Under the pieces are notes generated by a model. It did not search any database. It was not told the origin of the DNA and was given only the letters and a program-made list of their open reading frames with translations. Below, piece by piece: positions 35,441 through 47,759 of a DNA stretch of 64,000 nt (its first letter is position 1; the number at the start of each line of letters is the position of its first letter). The translations under genes and the position numbers were made by a program. Source of the stretch: Stictocephala bisonia (taxonomy: Eukaryota > Arthropoda > Insecta > Hemiptera > Membracidae); assembly GCA_035578905.1 (NCBI GenBank), contig JAQJVL010000083.1:861861-925860 (forward strand), in the 5' to 3' direction.

Positions 35441-38301
35441 CACTTCATAATGGGATTTTGAACATTTCATAAAAAATATTGTACATAAAAGAACCCCTTT
35501 GTCACGAAAACAGCGAAGGAGACTGACTACCAACCGGTGAACGGGTGAGTCTGATAGGGTCGGCACGCAAAGCGTGCAAGGGCATCCTCTGGTTATGTTT
35601 AATCCAGTAATTTATGTAAAAGCTGAAACAGTACTGTACAAAATAATTGGAAGGGTCCTTTTTATTTTCAGCATTTATAAATAGTTTACCAATTCAATTC
35701 TTTTACTGACGGTTGGTATCTCTTCCAGTTACTACATAATAGATTTTACTTGAAGGCTCAGCCTATAAAACAGTAATTATTTTATAAGATATAAAAAAAC
35801 AAAATCCTCAATTAACAGACATCTTCAGTTAGGAGCAATATTGAAATTACACAACAAATCAAACACGTTATAAAATAAATAATAAAATCATTTTATATTA
35901 AAGTAATTTTTCTTTCCAAATATTATACACAATTAGTTAAGACCTCACAGTATTTAAACTATTTTATAGCATTTATCCCAAAGAAAAAATTAAGAAAATT
36001 CGTTTGCCACAGCGAACACCTCAGTGGTGGTTTAAATATATTTCAACTAGTTTAATCTTTATAAATCTGTAGTAATAATTAATATGTTTATTACTATTGA
36101 TTTTAGGGTAAAAGAGAAGGACCGAATGACAAGGTGCTGCCTCTGTCATCGCTTAGTAGTGGCGAACTAACTAGTTGACACACTAACTCAACATAAATTT
36201 AGCGTACTCTATTTATTTGTTCTCCGTGATATACTGAATTATCATAAACTGTCATTATAGCGGTTTCTTTGAGGGGCAGATTAACATTTTTAAGGAAATT
36301 TTCGTAACACTTTTTGTTTCCTCCAGATAAAACTTGTTATAGTGCACCAAATTCAAAGATAAACTAAATAAAATGTTACATTTACAGTTATTAACTATTT
36401 AGCCAATTCATAACACGGGTGTCACCTTGATTAGCAATTGAGAAGACATTTGTAAACATTTTGTAGGTCAAAAATACACAATGCAAATTATCTTACATGC
36501 TGAAACTGGGACAGTTCATATAGTCTATGCATAAAATGCATTGCTATTAGTGCATCCTCTCTTCCTTACTCATATTGTTCCCCTTGTTTTCCTCTCCTTC
36601 TCCGAGTACAGCAATTGTCCACTCTCATTGTTGTAAACATCACAATAGCCACTTATACCGCCTCAAATTACCTATGCACACGTTGCCTACTTTCTTCCCG
36701 CTTCGCCTTTGGACGGATCTCACTCTTAAAATAGTCACTGCATTAGTGCTGTTTCGCGACAAATATAATTTGGTATTTAATTAATACATTTTTTTAAATC
36801 GTGTTGGTAAAAAGTATAGTCAGAAGAGAAAGTGAAACAGATATGTTAATTAATTCAAACGCTGTAAACAATTAAAAAAATATGAACACATTATCTTTAT
36901 GAAAATGAAGTGTCCACCTCATAGGATGTTAATTATAATAGTAATTTTTAGAGTAAAATAATTTCTTACTCAATGCAGCTAAAAAAACCCGTAAAATTGT
37001 TAAACAATTACTATAAATATTTCGCTAAACGATAAACTACTGCTGTAAAAAACGAGAAGGTTCTTTACGACAGGTAACAACAAGGTTAAAAATACGTGTT
37101 TGACCATATATAATTAATCTTATTATCTACGAAGTTATCCTACTTTCTAATTTAGCATGAATTGCTTTCTTATCTTTAGGAATGTAGCTTCAAACTCCCT
37201 CTACTTTGGAGCTTTTCTCATGACGATTATAACTGGGAGTGGGGTGGGAAGTCAACGAATTGCGTTTGGTGAAATCTCAGGTATTTGTTTAGATTATTGT
37301 AATTTCTCATTTAAACTCGTAATGAATATTATAAAAAGTTGAAAGTTTTCAATTCTTATAAGTTTTCTAGTAATACTTGAAAGTTTGATAGATGTAGTAC
37401 GTCAACTGTACTATGCAGTAGTTGTTTCATGAATATTATAGATCCCGCAATGAACATTTGTTATTTTAACTTCCGATCGTCAACTACTTAAAATCAATGT
37501 TGAAGTCCAATTTTTCATGGCACTTGAATTACTAAAACATTTTCTAATAAATCTTAACTGTTCATTTACCTAAAAAAATTTATAAAAATAAATGTATAAG
37601 AAATAAACCATCACAAATTAAAAATATAAATAAACGTAAACTACTCTTAAGGGCAGCACATCACAAAAACATGTTTTAAAGATTTGTATTTTTTGTTTTA
37701 ATGTTGTAGAGAATTTAATAATGAACAAGATGGTATAATTTTTTTTCTTGATATTTTTATTTTCAAGTATAACAAATTATTATTTCTTGAACGTTGTATA
37801 CGGTTTTAGGCGTGCAGGTTTTTTTGGGAATTTTTAAGTTTTTCCGAAAGTTTATTCCTTGGTAGTATTGTATTTTTTCCTCAAAAAGTATAATAGGTAA
37901 TATCATGAATTTTTATACTAATGTTCACTATAGTATAATACAACTGTTAACATGAGCTTTTGAACATATATTCCAACAACCTTGTATAAAAAAATATTTG
38001 TTTACTTTTGTAAAAACAAAAAGTGTTTTTGAAAATAAAATAACATAATTTAGACTACAACCAATAGTTAAGTTGTCTTGTGTTAAAATATGAAAAACAA
38101 TATTATGTAATAGCAGAGAAAAAAAGAACTAAAATATCTCAATTAGTTTCTGAAAAAAGGTACGTATGTTAACATACTCAAGTATACCCCGCACTACCTC
38201 CAGTTTTAAACAGCCTTGATAAATAATTATTTTATTATGTAAACAATGCAATACCATCTGTACAAAATAAATAGTTTGACTATGGATTTACGGATAAAAA
38301 A
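35441..38301. other. no gene seen
   Basis: Mostly AT-rich. A patch at 35505-35595 has a small hairpin GCACGCAAAGCGTGC followed by GGGCATCCTCTGGTTAT, whose inverse (AACCAGAGGATGC) recurs at 53313. This may be a transposon border. A pyrimidine-rich patch at 36545-36730 has a 69-codon frame without recognisable motif. Frame 37157-37342 is likewise unsupported. Confidence 0.45.
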
Positions 38302-38604
38302 GGGATTTTCCGTTAATTCACTACCACTACGTTCTATTGCTCCAAAAACTGTTCTCCAATAATTTTTACGTCCACTGTGGTATTCCTTATCCGTTAGAAA
38401 TCCGATATCGCTGGCCTTATCTTATCGTTTTCCAACAACTTACACGAGGAGAGTTCATTCGGCGGTAAGTCAATCAGTGGATTTACTAGTTTGTGATCAA
38501 CTTTACTAGTCATCTAACCTAACCTAACCTAACCATAATTGTGATAAAAATGTAGTGGTAGTGAAGTAACGGAAAAAGTTGTGGTAATTAACGGAAATGG
38601 TCCC
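38302..38604. mobile_element. MITE with internal CCTAA repeats, copy 1
   Basis: The left end GGGATTTTCCGTTAATTCAC matches the reverse complement of the right end (GGGACCATTTCCGTTAATTA). An inner inverted pair also exists (TTCACTACCACTAC against GTAGTGGTAGTGAA). Inside, at about 38513-38535, are four CCTAA units, the insect telomere motif. The core (AATTTTTACGTCCACTGTGG, TCCGATATCGCTGGCCTTAT) is nearly identical to copy 2 at 46178-46541. Confidence 0.8.
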
Positions 38605-39575
38605 AAAAAAGGATAGGTAACCAACATAAAAATAAACTCACACATATTACAGTTAGCTAAATAGCATTATTTGAATATTTGTCTAAATAAATTTCAGAAA
38701 AAGTACAAGTATAATAAATAAACCATCGCAAATAGAAATATTAATAGTCATAAACTACTGTTAAAATAGGTAAGAAAACTGTCATGAGGCCGGCATTTAG
38801 CTTTATAATGTGCATAAACAATATATACGTTTAAATTTTTTTTTGGAGGTACAGTAGAACCAATTAAAATGAAATAGAATATTTATTCGACAACTTAACA
38901 CAGTATACAAAACTTAACACAGTATACAAAACTTCAACTCATTATATTTTTATAATAAAATTATATATAATTATGCCCTCTCACACATATATTTATAACG
39001 CCCATTCTCACAGTTTCAAAACTTCTAAAGCTAAGAAAACCCATCTTTTTAGTTTAGAACCGAGAAGCTCACTCAGTTGAATAGTACTCTACCAAATCTT
39101 AAAAAACACCTCTTTGACCATGGTCCATTTATTGAATCTTCTGACTTGACTTCAGAGCACTCCTGTATAAAATGCTGGAACTACGAAGAGGGTTTGACAG
39201 CTGCGACCAATCACGTGATGATATTATGGAACAGTAACCATAGCAACGCCTGAGCACATTGCATGCTTGTCATATTTAAGTTCTTCGTTTGCGCCTGTAT
39301 GATTATCTGCTTGTTAGAATATGTATGAATTGGTGAACCTTTTATTATTATGGATATTCTTGTTGTTTATATTATAGTATGTTGTTGTGTTTATATTATA
39401 AAAAGTCTTTATTTCTCATTATTTATAGATGGTTGTAGATATCTAAACGCTGTGTTCTCTTGGCTACATTGTTCGTCAAAGTTAACTCAAACGCTTCAAG
39501 GTGCGCTGTTAAGTAAGGTTATTCATTAAATCGACTGTAGTTTTTAGTGTATTTCAGCTATATTCTCACTAAAAC
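38605..39575. other. no gene seen; short duplication and a promoter-like patch
   Basis: AACTTAACACAGTATACAAA is repeated in tandem near 38892-38931. Around 39160-39220 TGTATAAAATGCTGG is followed by CCAATCACGTGATGA (CCAAT plus E-box). No reading frame follows on either strand, so this may be an old promoter or a transposon scrap. Confidence 0.4.
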
Positions 39576-39870
39576 CTAGCTAGAAGATATGCTTGACGAT
39601 CGGGACTCGGTTCTGGTGAATTCATTGCAGGAATGGACCTTCTTTGTAAGGAATAGATTATGTTGAGGCGCTTTCGCACAGGCGTGGGAAGATGCAATTG
39701 TTGGAAGTTTAAGTGGGGAAAAGCAAATGATCAGTCTTGTTATTGTGGACCTGAAATTCACACTATGAAGTACACAGTTAATGATTTTCCGTTGCACTAC
39801 TTTTAGGGTGGATGAGGTTTTCATTCAGTTGGGTGCTGAGTGGCTGCGAACATAGCTCTTTAAAACTCGT
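39576..39870 (+). pseudogene. non-LTR retrotransposon C-terminal Cys motif relic
   Basis: From 39660 the plus strand reads a C-terminal segment found after the reverse transcriptase of many insect non-LTR elements: RFRTGVGRCNCWKFKWGKA, then CYCGPEIHTMKYTVNDFPLH, then GG separated by stops. The pattern R-T-x-GRC, WG, CxCG, TM-x-x-x-V-x-D-x-P-L is kept, with the usual CP changed to FP. In-frame stops follow at about 39804. The 82-codon minus frame over the same bases is a shadow. Confidence 0.65.
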
Positions 39871-40814
39871 CATATGTATTTTATTATATGTATTTTTCAT
39901 GTTTTTAAAACGTTTATTCGATTAATTTAATTCCTTTTCCAGGTGGCTCACCACAAACATCCACATGATGTAGTATGTAACTGACATCTCGAAACGAGGT
40001 AAAACTTCTGCATCTTTATAATCAATGAAACTTCACTATTTAAAAAATATATGCAATTGTACAATGCAAGAGGGTTAGTGATCAACCTGAATGTGGACTG
40101 ATATTTTGGGTCTGTTCACATAGTATTATCATGACTAGTTTTCCCTCGGTGGATACATATACACATATAGCGTCTGGTGCTTCCTGCAGTAGTGGAGTAC
40201 TATCCATGACACATCAGTCCATCTTAAGTTTGATGGCAACTATGAGATTTCCCGGTTTATGTTACATATTAATAAACTATCAAAACAAATGAATGAGTCA
40301 TTTTTCTTTCACTAATTGATAAAGAAGTAAACTGGATAGCCCATAAACTAGACAGTTTATGGAAGACTGGAAGACCCATTTGATTCGTACCAAAATGATA
40401 AGAGAATACAATTAAAGATACAAAATATTATACAATTAAAGATACAAAACAAGTTAATTTTACATAAATAAAAATGAATTACATCAATAGGAATGAGGGA
40501 GTATGGTGCATAATATCTCAGTGTTGCTAATCATCACTTCATTCAATAATACATTTTACACACGTCTACAAACATACGTAAACTCCAATTAAGTTAGTAA
40601 TAAAAAGAGTAATTGGTTACAGAATCGGCTACCATATACTAAAACATGTAACTCAAAGTATCAGTTCCCGGAGTATTCTAAGTTGGCCACTGAATCTATG
40701 AACAAAAACAGAGAAAGAAGTTCAGCAGTCATTGTTGAAGTAAATAGTCGTTTTTGTCGTTCCAAGAGCAATAAAATCTATTTGTATTGTTCCAATTAAG
40801 AGGAGTAAGGGCAC
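39871..40814. other. nothing recognised
   Basis: AT-rich, no exon. Confidence 0.5.
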
Positions 40815-41740
40815 ATGAATGACGGTATTTTATGTGAGTTGTAAATGGAGTACACAGGGATTAACTCTAGAATCTATATTTTCCGGTGACAATCGCGTCA
40901 AGGTGCTATCTGCATTATTTATAAAATAACCAGATGTTTCGCCCATGCTGTGATGTGGCATCCTCAATGGTATCTCTGAGTCTCAGATACCAAATGGCAA
41001 TGGTATCTCAACATATCTCAGAGATACCATTGAGGATGCCACATCACATCATGGGCTAAACGTCTGGTTATAATGCAGATAGCACCTTGACGCGATTGTC
41101 ACCGGAAAATATAGATTATAGTTATAACATCGGCCGATTAAGCCTAAGTTCTAAGATTACACACAGATTATAGCATGATGTTATGTCAATTGAAAACGGA
41201 GTAAGCATTGTGTGATGTTATATTAAATATAAATGGAGCATACATGACTTATTGCATGATGATATGTAGACTGTAAATGAAGTATGCATTGCATGATGTT
41301 TTATTAATAACTGTAACTGGAGTACACAGGAATTATTGCATGATAGTATGTCAGTTGTAAATGAACTAAGAATCTCATTTCATGATGTCATGTCAATTTT
41401 AAATGGAACATATTAATTATTGCATGATATTATGTTATATAAATTTTAAATGTAGCAAATATGTATGATTGTATGATATTATGTCATGTGTAAGTGGATT
41501 ACAAATTACTTATTGTATGATGTTACGTCAATTTAAGATGAAGTATGCACGAATTATTGCATGTTTTTATATCAGTTGAATATGGAGCACACATAATTGA
41601 TCGCATGATGTTAGTTAATTTCAATTATAATTGTAATACACATTACATTACTTATTGCATGATTTTATAGCTGATCAATTTAAGTGAAGTACTTATTGAA
41701 TGATGTTGTATCATTTATACATGCACGATGTGTCACCTAT
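40815..41740. repeat. degenerate tandem array, unit about 45-60 bp
   Basis: Units share GCATGATGTTATGTCA, then TTGTAAATGGAGTACACA and GAATTATT. About ten drifted units are visible from 41160 on and one before the palindrome (GTAAATGGAGTACACAGGGA at about 40843). The palindrome 40871-41117 sits inside the array. Confidence 0.7.
40871..41117. repeat. large palindrome, arms 110 and 101 bp
   Basis: The left arm AATCTATATTTTCCGGTGAC (40871-40980) pairs with the right arm ending GTCACCGGAAAATATAGATT (41017-41117), with one 9-base length difference and a few mismatches. The 36-bp centre has smaller palindromes built from GGTATCTCTGAG. Each arm carries a GAGGATGCC...GAAAC type motif reading outward. 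Confidence 0.9.
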
Positions 41741-42286
41741 TTAATGTCATTCCTTTAAGTCAGTTTAAAATAGAGTAGGCATGAATTATTAATAAATATA
41801 TAATGCTCAAGGAGGTCGACCATTTCAGTTAAGTAATGGTTGTCATTTAGGAAATACAAAAATTAGCTCTTATTCATATTCTTTAACTTCTCATTATATA
41901 AATAAATATAGTGACAGAAATAACTTGGTAATTTAAGATGTTTGATATTATAGCGTACAGTTAAAGTTAAAGATCGTGTTATTTTACCAGGTGAAGTTAG
42001 GGCTAAGAAGCCCTCTCGAACACTTGACCTGGGGACCAACGGCTTAACGTTACTTCAGAACCACGGACTTCCGTGGTGGTTTTACGTTACAGTAAGATTG
42101 TAACGTAAAAGGGTAACATTCTAAAACATTAATAAACTCTTACCTGAAGTAGATCAATAATATGATGACAAATTAAGATTAAACAATTATTTATTATTCT
42201 TATTTTCCAAGGTTCTGACCTGCCTTTTAAATGTTGCACTTTGTTACACGTATGGTATTATAGTAATGTGACCTTACATTCTTACA
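41741..42286. other. nothing recognised
   Basis: AT-rich. The segment 42000-42110 is GC-richer and contains two neighbouring palindromic words (CCACGGACTTCCGTGG; TTTTACGTTACAGTAAGATT). No gene. Confidence 0.45.
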
Positions 42287-42725
42287 TATGAGACGCCGAC
42301 TCAACGTTGTTGGTATTTTAAGGCGAATATGAATGATTATATGAGTGTAGGATGAGTGTGGATGAGTGTAGTCTGGTTACTAACTGAGTTCAACTGTTCC
42401 TCAGAAAGGACAATTTATTAATAGGCCAACAGCCAGGGCAACTAAGGGACCCACAGCTTTACGTGGAATCCGAACCACGTAGTGCTGGTCTGATTTTCAG
42501 CTGATTGACAAGCCTGATACTCAGTTATCTCCCCCACACAACATCCGCACAATGATTACCACCCAACATGGACACCCCAGACTTCTCTAGTTGTGTCCAC
42601 ACCGATAGCAACCATCAAGCGGACGCATGTCGGTATTAAGAGGACCGAGCATCCAACCTATCGCCTACAATCTCCCAAACACTTTGTCCCCAAGTAGCTG
42701 AGTTACAGCACTGCGCCACCAGTGT
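42287..42725 (-). mobile_element. SINE-A copy 2, nearly full length
   Basis: On the minus strand it starts CGACACTGGTGGCGCAGTGC (tRNA-like A-box TGGCGCAGTG), runs through all shared blocks, and ends with the tail TACACTCATCCACACTCATC, ATTCATATTCGCC, GGCGTCTCAT. It is the best reference copy of the family in this window. Confidence 0.85.
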
Positions 42726-44589
42726 CGACATTGATATACCTAGATTATGGACCCCAAAATTGGTAGTCGTCTATGACAAGGAAATGCCGGAGAAGGTAGA
42801 GTTTTAGGGAGCTAAACATAAATTTACTGAATAAGGATCAAAATGATAAGTTTGCATATAAAAAAGACTCTAGGACTGTACAATGTACTACGTCATTTAT
42901 TGTTTTTATACTTATATTATTCAACTATCCCTTGTGGTAATAATGCGTATACACATATCAAAGCATGTACAAGCACCATTACCTCATACTATGTCATATA
43001 TTCATCCAATGAATCAATTGGCGTCCAACGTTTCATCTGGTATCTGTTTAATAATGGTTGTTGAGAGAGTTTCAGAAAACGTTAGTTGCCAATTCAAATC
43101 AGGATCCATGTGTTAGAGGTCTATCTCACTCACCATAGGTCATCGACCCAGGAAGGCGGATGTTATCAGTGTATCCTCAATTAACCTGTGTGACATCCAT
43201 CACCACTCTAACGATAGATCACATCTCCTACACGTTTACAATCGGCTTGAAAATTAACGAAAGTCTGAATTGATTAGCAGTTTAACGTTTTTTCTTGTTG
43301 TCATTAAATTAATGACTATATTAAAAACTACGATAGGAATGTACAATACAGTTTTTGACATATCTATACAGGGTGACTGAAAACACGAGAGAGTTCAACG
43401 TTATTAGAACGATTATTGGTTTGAATATAATAGACCTAAATATCAAACTGTTTAACCACGTGGTTTTTTTTTGTGTTCTACAATTTAAACTTCTCGTTCC
43501 AACATGAGTAATATTACATTAGTCGTTTATATTATTGAACATTTTTCATTAATTTACATTTAATCAACACATTTATTTTTCATGTTCAAAAGAATAAGTG
43601 AAGTATATTTTTTGACAAACCAGATCTAGGGTGTTGCACATATCAAGGGCTTCCTAGGTATATACCAACTGACTGTCATTCTGAACTAAAGTCATTTTTA
43701 AATTAAATAAATATCTTTAGTTCACTGCTATACTACTACTACTACTATAATGGAATTAGTCCTAAGGGAATATAGTAGACTCCCCTCCCCCGTCTAATAG
43801 TTCAACTGAAACACTACTTATCTTGAAAATGTTCAGTTTAATAAAACTAGCGAGAATAAATCATATCCTGTAGTTGGTTAGCTGTATTTTCATTTTTATT
43901 TTCTTACAATGTGGCTGTACTGTAATATTTAAACTAGTATTTATAAACTTTTAAGATGGCATGGTAAAAAAATAGTATTCTCCAAGTAAACAACAGAAGA
44001 ATTTTTTAAACCAACTTTACGATACTTTAAGACGTTTCTGTCCGAGTATATTAGTTTGAATATTTAGGTTTGTATTAAGTTTAATGTCAATCTGTATATA
44101 AATCAGTTATTATTACCTCCTTTGTACATATACGATCAACTATTAAAATATATAAATAAAGAAATCCTAAATTGTGGGGACAGGATGATTTGTGAATAAC
44201 TCAGGTGACGGTAAACAGTTACGAACAGTGTTTAGAAAATTGATAAATATACATTTTCTCAAGATTTCTTGCTTTAAAGTCACCCATCATAATTTTCATT
44301 AAATTTTCTTCATATATGAAGAAATTTATAAGCTGGTCGCTTATAATTTGTTGCTTTTCGACCGATTATGTTGTTCCTATAACAATAGAAGTAATTACAA
44401 TATATTTAAGTATTAGGTAAAACTGTTTTTTTTTTTTAATATTAAAAACAAATTATAATTGTTAAAACAAATGTCATACTAGAAAATGAGGTTATAAATC
44501 ACAAAAAGATTCCTAGCTAAATTACTGTCAGTTTACAAAATGTGTATATAATAATAACAATAAATCTACAATAATCTTTCCAACGTGGT
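42726..44589. other. no gene seen
   Basis: Two overlapping plus frames at 42843-43116 are AT-driven and have no recognisable motif. CTATACAGGGTGACTGAAAA at 43366 resembles the ACAGGGTG end of the element at 17753. A small TAC run lies at 43730. Confidence 0.45.
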
Positions 44590-44727
44590 GCCAAGCAAAC
44601 TAAGGCTTTGGAGAGTGGAGTGCAAGTTCTATGGTACGAGTCGTTAACTTACCTAACTCGTTAAATAAAGTTCACGCACAGTGCTGCAAGCCCATGTAAA
44701 CTGATGGACGAAGTTAAAATAAAATAG
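44590..44727 (+). mobile_element. SINE-B copy 2
   Basis: It follows the order of the 14420 copy: CTTTGGAGAGTGGAGTGC, a degraded B-box region (GGTACGAGTC), GCACAGTGCTGCAAGCCCAT, then GAAGTTAAAATAAAA. Confidence 0.6.
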
Positions 44728-46177
44728 AAATTAAATAAGTACAAAAATTAAAGTATTTGATTGAACGAAACAAATGAATGTTAAAATCCAATCGTACTCA
44801 TCTCTCATCTACAGAAAAAAAGACGCAACAACGACTAACTGTCATAGTGACAAACTTATATTTATGTTCCAGGAAATACCAGTCATACATTTTTGACAGG
44901 AAGTAGTCAATAACCAACTTCAGCCATGATAGGAGATATCCCCAACATATATTGAGTAAAGGAATAATGAAATTAAGTTGAATATTGAACAATAGAGCGT
45001 CATCACGTGATCTGCATTGTTTCGTGACAAGTATTGTTGTCAGTGGGACAATAACTGAGTATCATCCCGAGCACATTCCTTAACTAGTCTGTTACATAAT
45101 GTCACAATTCCAGTCCCAGCAGTCCCTGTCCAGATATAGCGGAACAGGTATCAAAACGGTCCATGTCCGCCATTATGGCGCGACAATTACACACAGACAT
45201 TTTTGATTATGCGGTCCGTCTCGACCAGTTTCCGGGTGGATGGCCGAAACCCCTCACAATTATTATTTCTCGGGCAATTCGTTACCTGTGAGAACTTCGG
45301 GAGCAACGCCTCTTCGAATTTTATACCTGTTTTTAAATAGGCTTGGTCATTTACTATGCGTGGGAACTGAATATAGTGAAGTGAAAAGAAAACTGAACTT
45401 GCGTATCTACAGTCAATTATGTAATGAACTTTCACGATTGCTTAAAAAGTTTTTGGATGGATTATAAGATAAAAAAAATTGGTCATTTAACAATGTTTAA
45501 GTGGTACTAAAATAACTCATAACTTTTACTTGCTATCTTGAAAAATAAACTACAAACTAGCGGGGCTAATAAATAAACCAATGACCAAACTTAAATACAG
45601 AAAATACATAACTGTTACCAAACAAGTTATTTAGACAATCATTTCAAAATTTCGGAAAGACTACCCTTTCTCAATCTGTGTTTGTTGACAAAAAAGAGTT
45701 GTTTAAATTTGCAATATACTAATATTAACAATCAATTAAATATCCAGGTCTCTTTAATAACAATGACAGAGAAGAATGTTGAAATACTTAATGAGCAATC
45801 TGCTTCAGTAAGAAGTGGTTAGGACACAAAAGTTAACAAACAATCACATGGATTTACACAACTCTCAACTAACGAAGGCAAACCAAGGTGTTAACAGGGT
45901 GAAACCTTTATTCCACGGTCCCTTTTCTCACATTCTTCATATAAAAAAAACTCGTATGAAAATAATTTGTTAAATTTATCCTTTTGAATTGAATTTTTTT
46001 TCAAATCTTTGTTTTCTCATACTTTTGTGATTTATAAAGATAAGAGCATCACATATTTTTTTAAATTATGTATTTTGGCTTGACGGAACTTACAGAGTTT
46101 ATGGAATTTTTACCCTGTAAATATAAATAAAACGTCTACTAAGCACGTTTAAATCAATTATATTCTTCTTCTGTATA
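44728..46177. other. no gene seen; mixed patch at 45000-45470
   Basis: The 45000-45470 patch has overlapping frames on both strands (minus 45435-45187, plus 45240-45467). The minus one carries FEEALLPKFSQVTNCPRNNN but no credible splice pair. It is unassigned. Confidence 0.4.
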
Positions 46178-46541
46178 TTTTCCGTTATTTAATTCCACTA
46201 CTTTTTTGTTTCCTTTAATTCACTACCACTTGATAAATAATCTATTGCTCTAAAAACTGTTCCCCAATAATTTTTACGTCCACTGTGGTATTCTTTATCC
46301 ACTAGGAATCCGATATCGCTGGCCTTATCTTATCGCTTTCCATGAACTTACACACGGAGAGCGCATTTACCGGTAAGTCAATCATTGGATTTAAAAGTTT
46401 GTGATCAACTTCTAACCTAACTTAACCTGACCTAACCTAACCTAACCTGACCTAACCTAACCTAACCTAACCTGACCTAACTTAACCTAACCTTAATTGC
46501 TATTGAAAAAGTAGTGATAGTGAATTAACAGAAAAGGCCCC
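46178..46541. mobile_element. MITE with internal CCTAA repeats, copy 2
   Basis: Same element as 38302-38604: TTAATTCACTACCACT at left against AGTGATAGTGAATTAA at right, with the same core. Here the CCTAA-type block (about 46409-46493) has grown to about 17 units, including CCTGA and CTTAA variants. Confidence 0.8.
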
Positions 46542-47219
46542 ATATGATCTTAATACACATTTTTGATTTGTAGAAAATTACTTGGGCAACATCTGTTGTT
46601 AAGAAAAATATTTAAGTTGAGTTGATAGTTTTACACACATGTGTGGGGGAATGACTGAGGTTGGGCGTAGGTTTCTGAATAAAACACATAAGTACTGACC
46701 ATACATACGCGAGCTTCCTCAAATCCTTATTTTTAAATTTAAATTAAGTTAGACAATCAGTAAATTTTTACAATTTGAGATTTTAAAACGTTGACATTTA
46801 GTATAATTGAACAAAATTTGTTTTTATAACAAACATTCATATTATCAAAGACAGAAAGAACTTAATTTAACTAGAGATAATAATGTCTAATGTTAAATTT
46901 AACTTTAACGAGATCTTAAGAAACAAGTTAATACAGGGACCCAGTTGGTGGCTTCAAAAAGCGAAGTTAAGCATTTTCTTTCAAAGTTAGGTAATGTCAA
47001 AGGAAAGACAAGTTTCTGTTATATTTTGTTGTTATATAATATTCGTAACAGCCAATTAATATTGAACTTTATTCAAACTTGTTACTTAACTGTTTAAAAA
47101 TATTATATATACACAACATTAACGTCTTATAATACCTAAGTTTTATGATTGGTACTTTAAACTTAGATAACTATAAGCTTTGAAAATATCTAAAATGACT
47201 TAAAATAAAATAAAACATT
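46542..47219. other. nothing recognised
   Basis: AT-rich. Confidence 0.5.
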
Positions 47220-47640
47220 AAATTTGATATCATTATGTGAATTCAATAAAAATTGTGAGAATCATGTTTTTCTCCTCAAATGTAACCAACCCTCACCTCT
47301 GTGCCTAGGGACATATTTCCCGACCCTAATGCCTTTCTGTGTTGAATATCTAATTGGCTATGCAAACCCTACATACCGATACACGGCAAGTACAATGACT
47401 GCGCATGCGTAGTCATCGACGAGCCCCGGGCAGTAACGGTGACCAGGTAGTCACTCAGCTCTCTGTCTTCCACTTCTGTTGTAATAGGACAGCGAGAGGG
47501 CAATAAACCCAAACTACTGGTTCTGGTCGGTCCTGAGTCACTGCGACGAGATCGAACATTTCACGCCTGTCCATCCATGCAAATAGGCTAATGGCTGGGG
47601 GTCCTGTATGCAATGATTCTAAGTGTTTCCTCCTAAATTT
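47220..47640. promoter_or_regulatory. GC-richer patch with an NRF-1/EWG-like site
   Basis: ACTGCGCATGCGTAGT at 47398-47413 is close to the palindromic NRF-1 consensus (YGCGCAYGCGCR), bound in flies by EWG. The patch is GC-richer than its surroundings and contains CCCCGGGCAGTAACGG. No exon follows, so the promoter reading is only a suggestion. Confidence 0.25.
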
Positions 47641-47759
47641 TATTTCAGTTCTACTTTTTTTAAAAGTTCATTGCAAATGTCGATGGAACTGACAATTAAA
47701 AAGTGTTTATTACTTTATAGCTAAACGAAATTTCATTCGACAGCCCATGTTTATATACA

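Noticed and set aside
38513..38535. A true telomere or chromosome end
   Set aside because: Only four CCTAA units, inside a MITE copy with sequence on both sides; the longer block at 46409-46493 is likewise internal to a MITE.
45187..45467. Overlapping frames with FEEALLPKFSQV as a possible exon
   Set aside because: Only a 41-bp segment would fit between the candidate acceptor and donor, and nothing else supports it.
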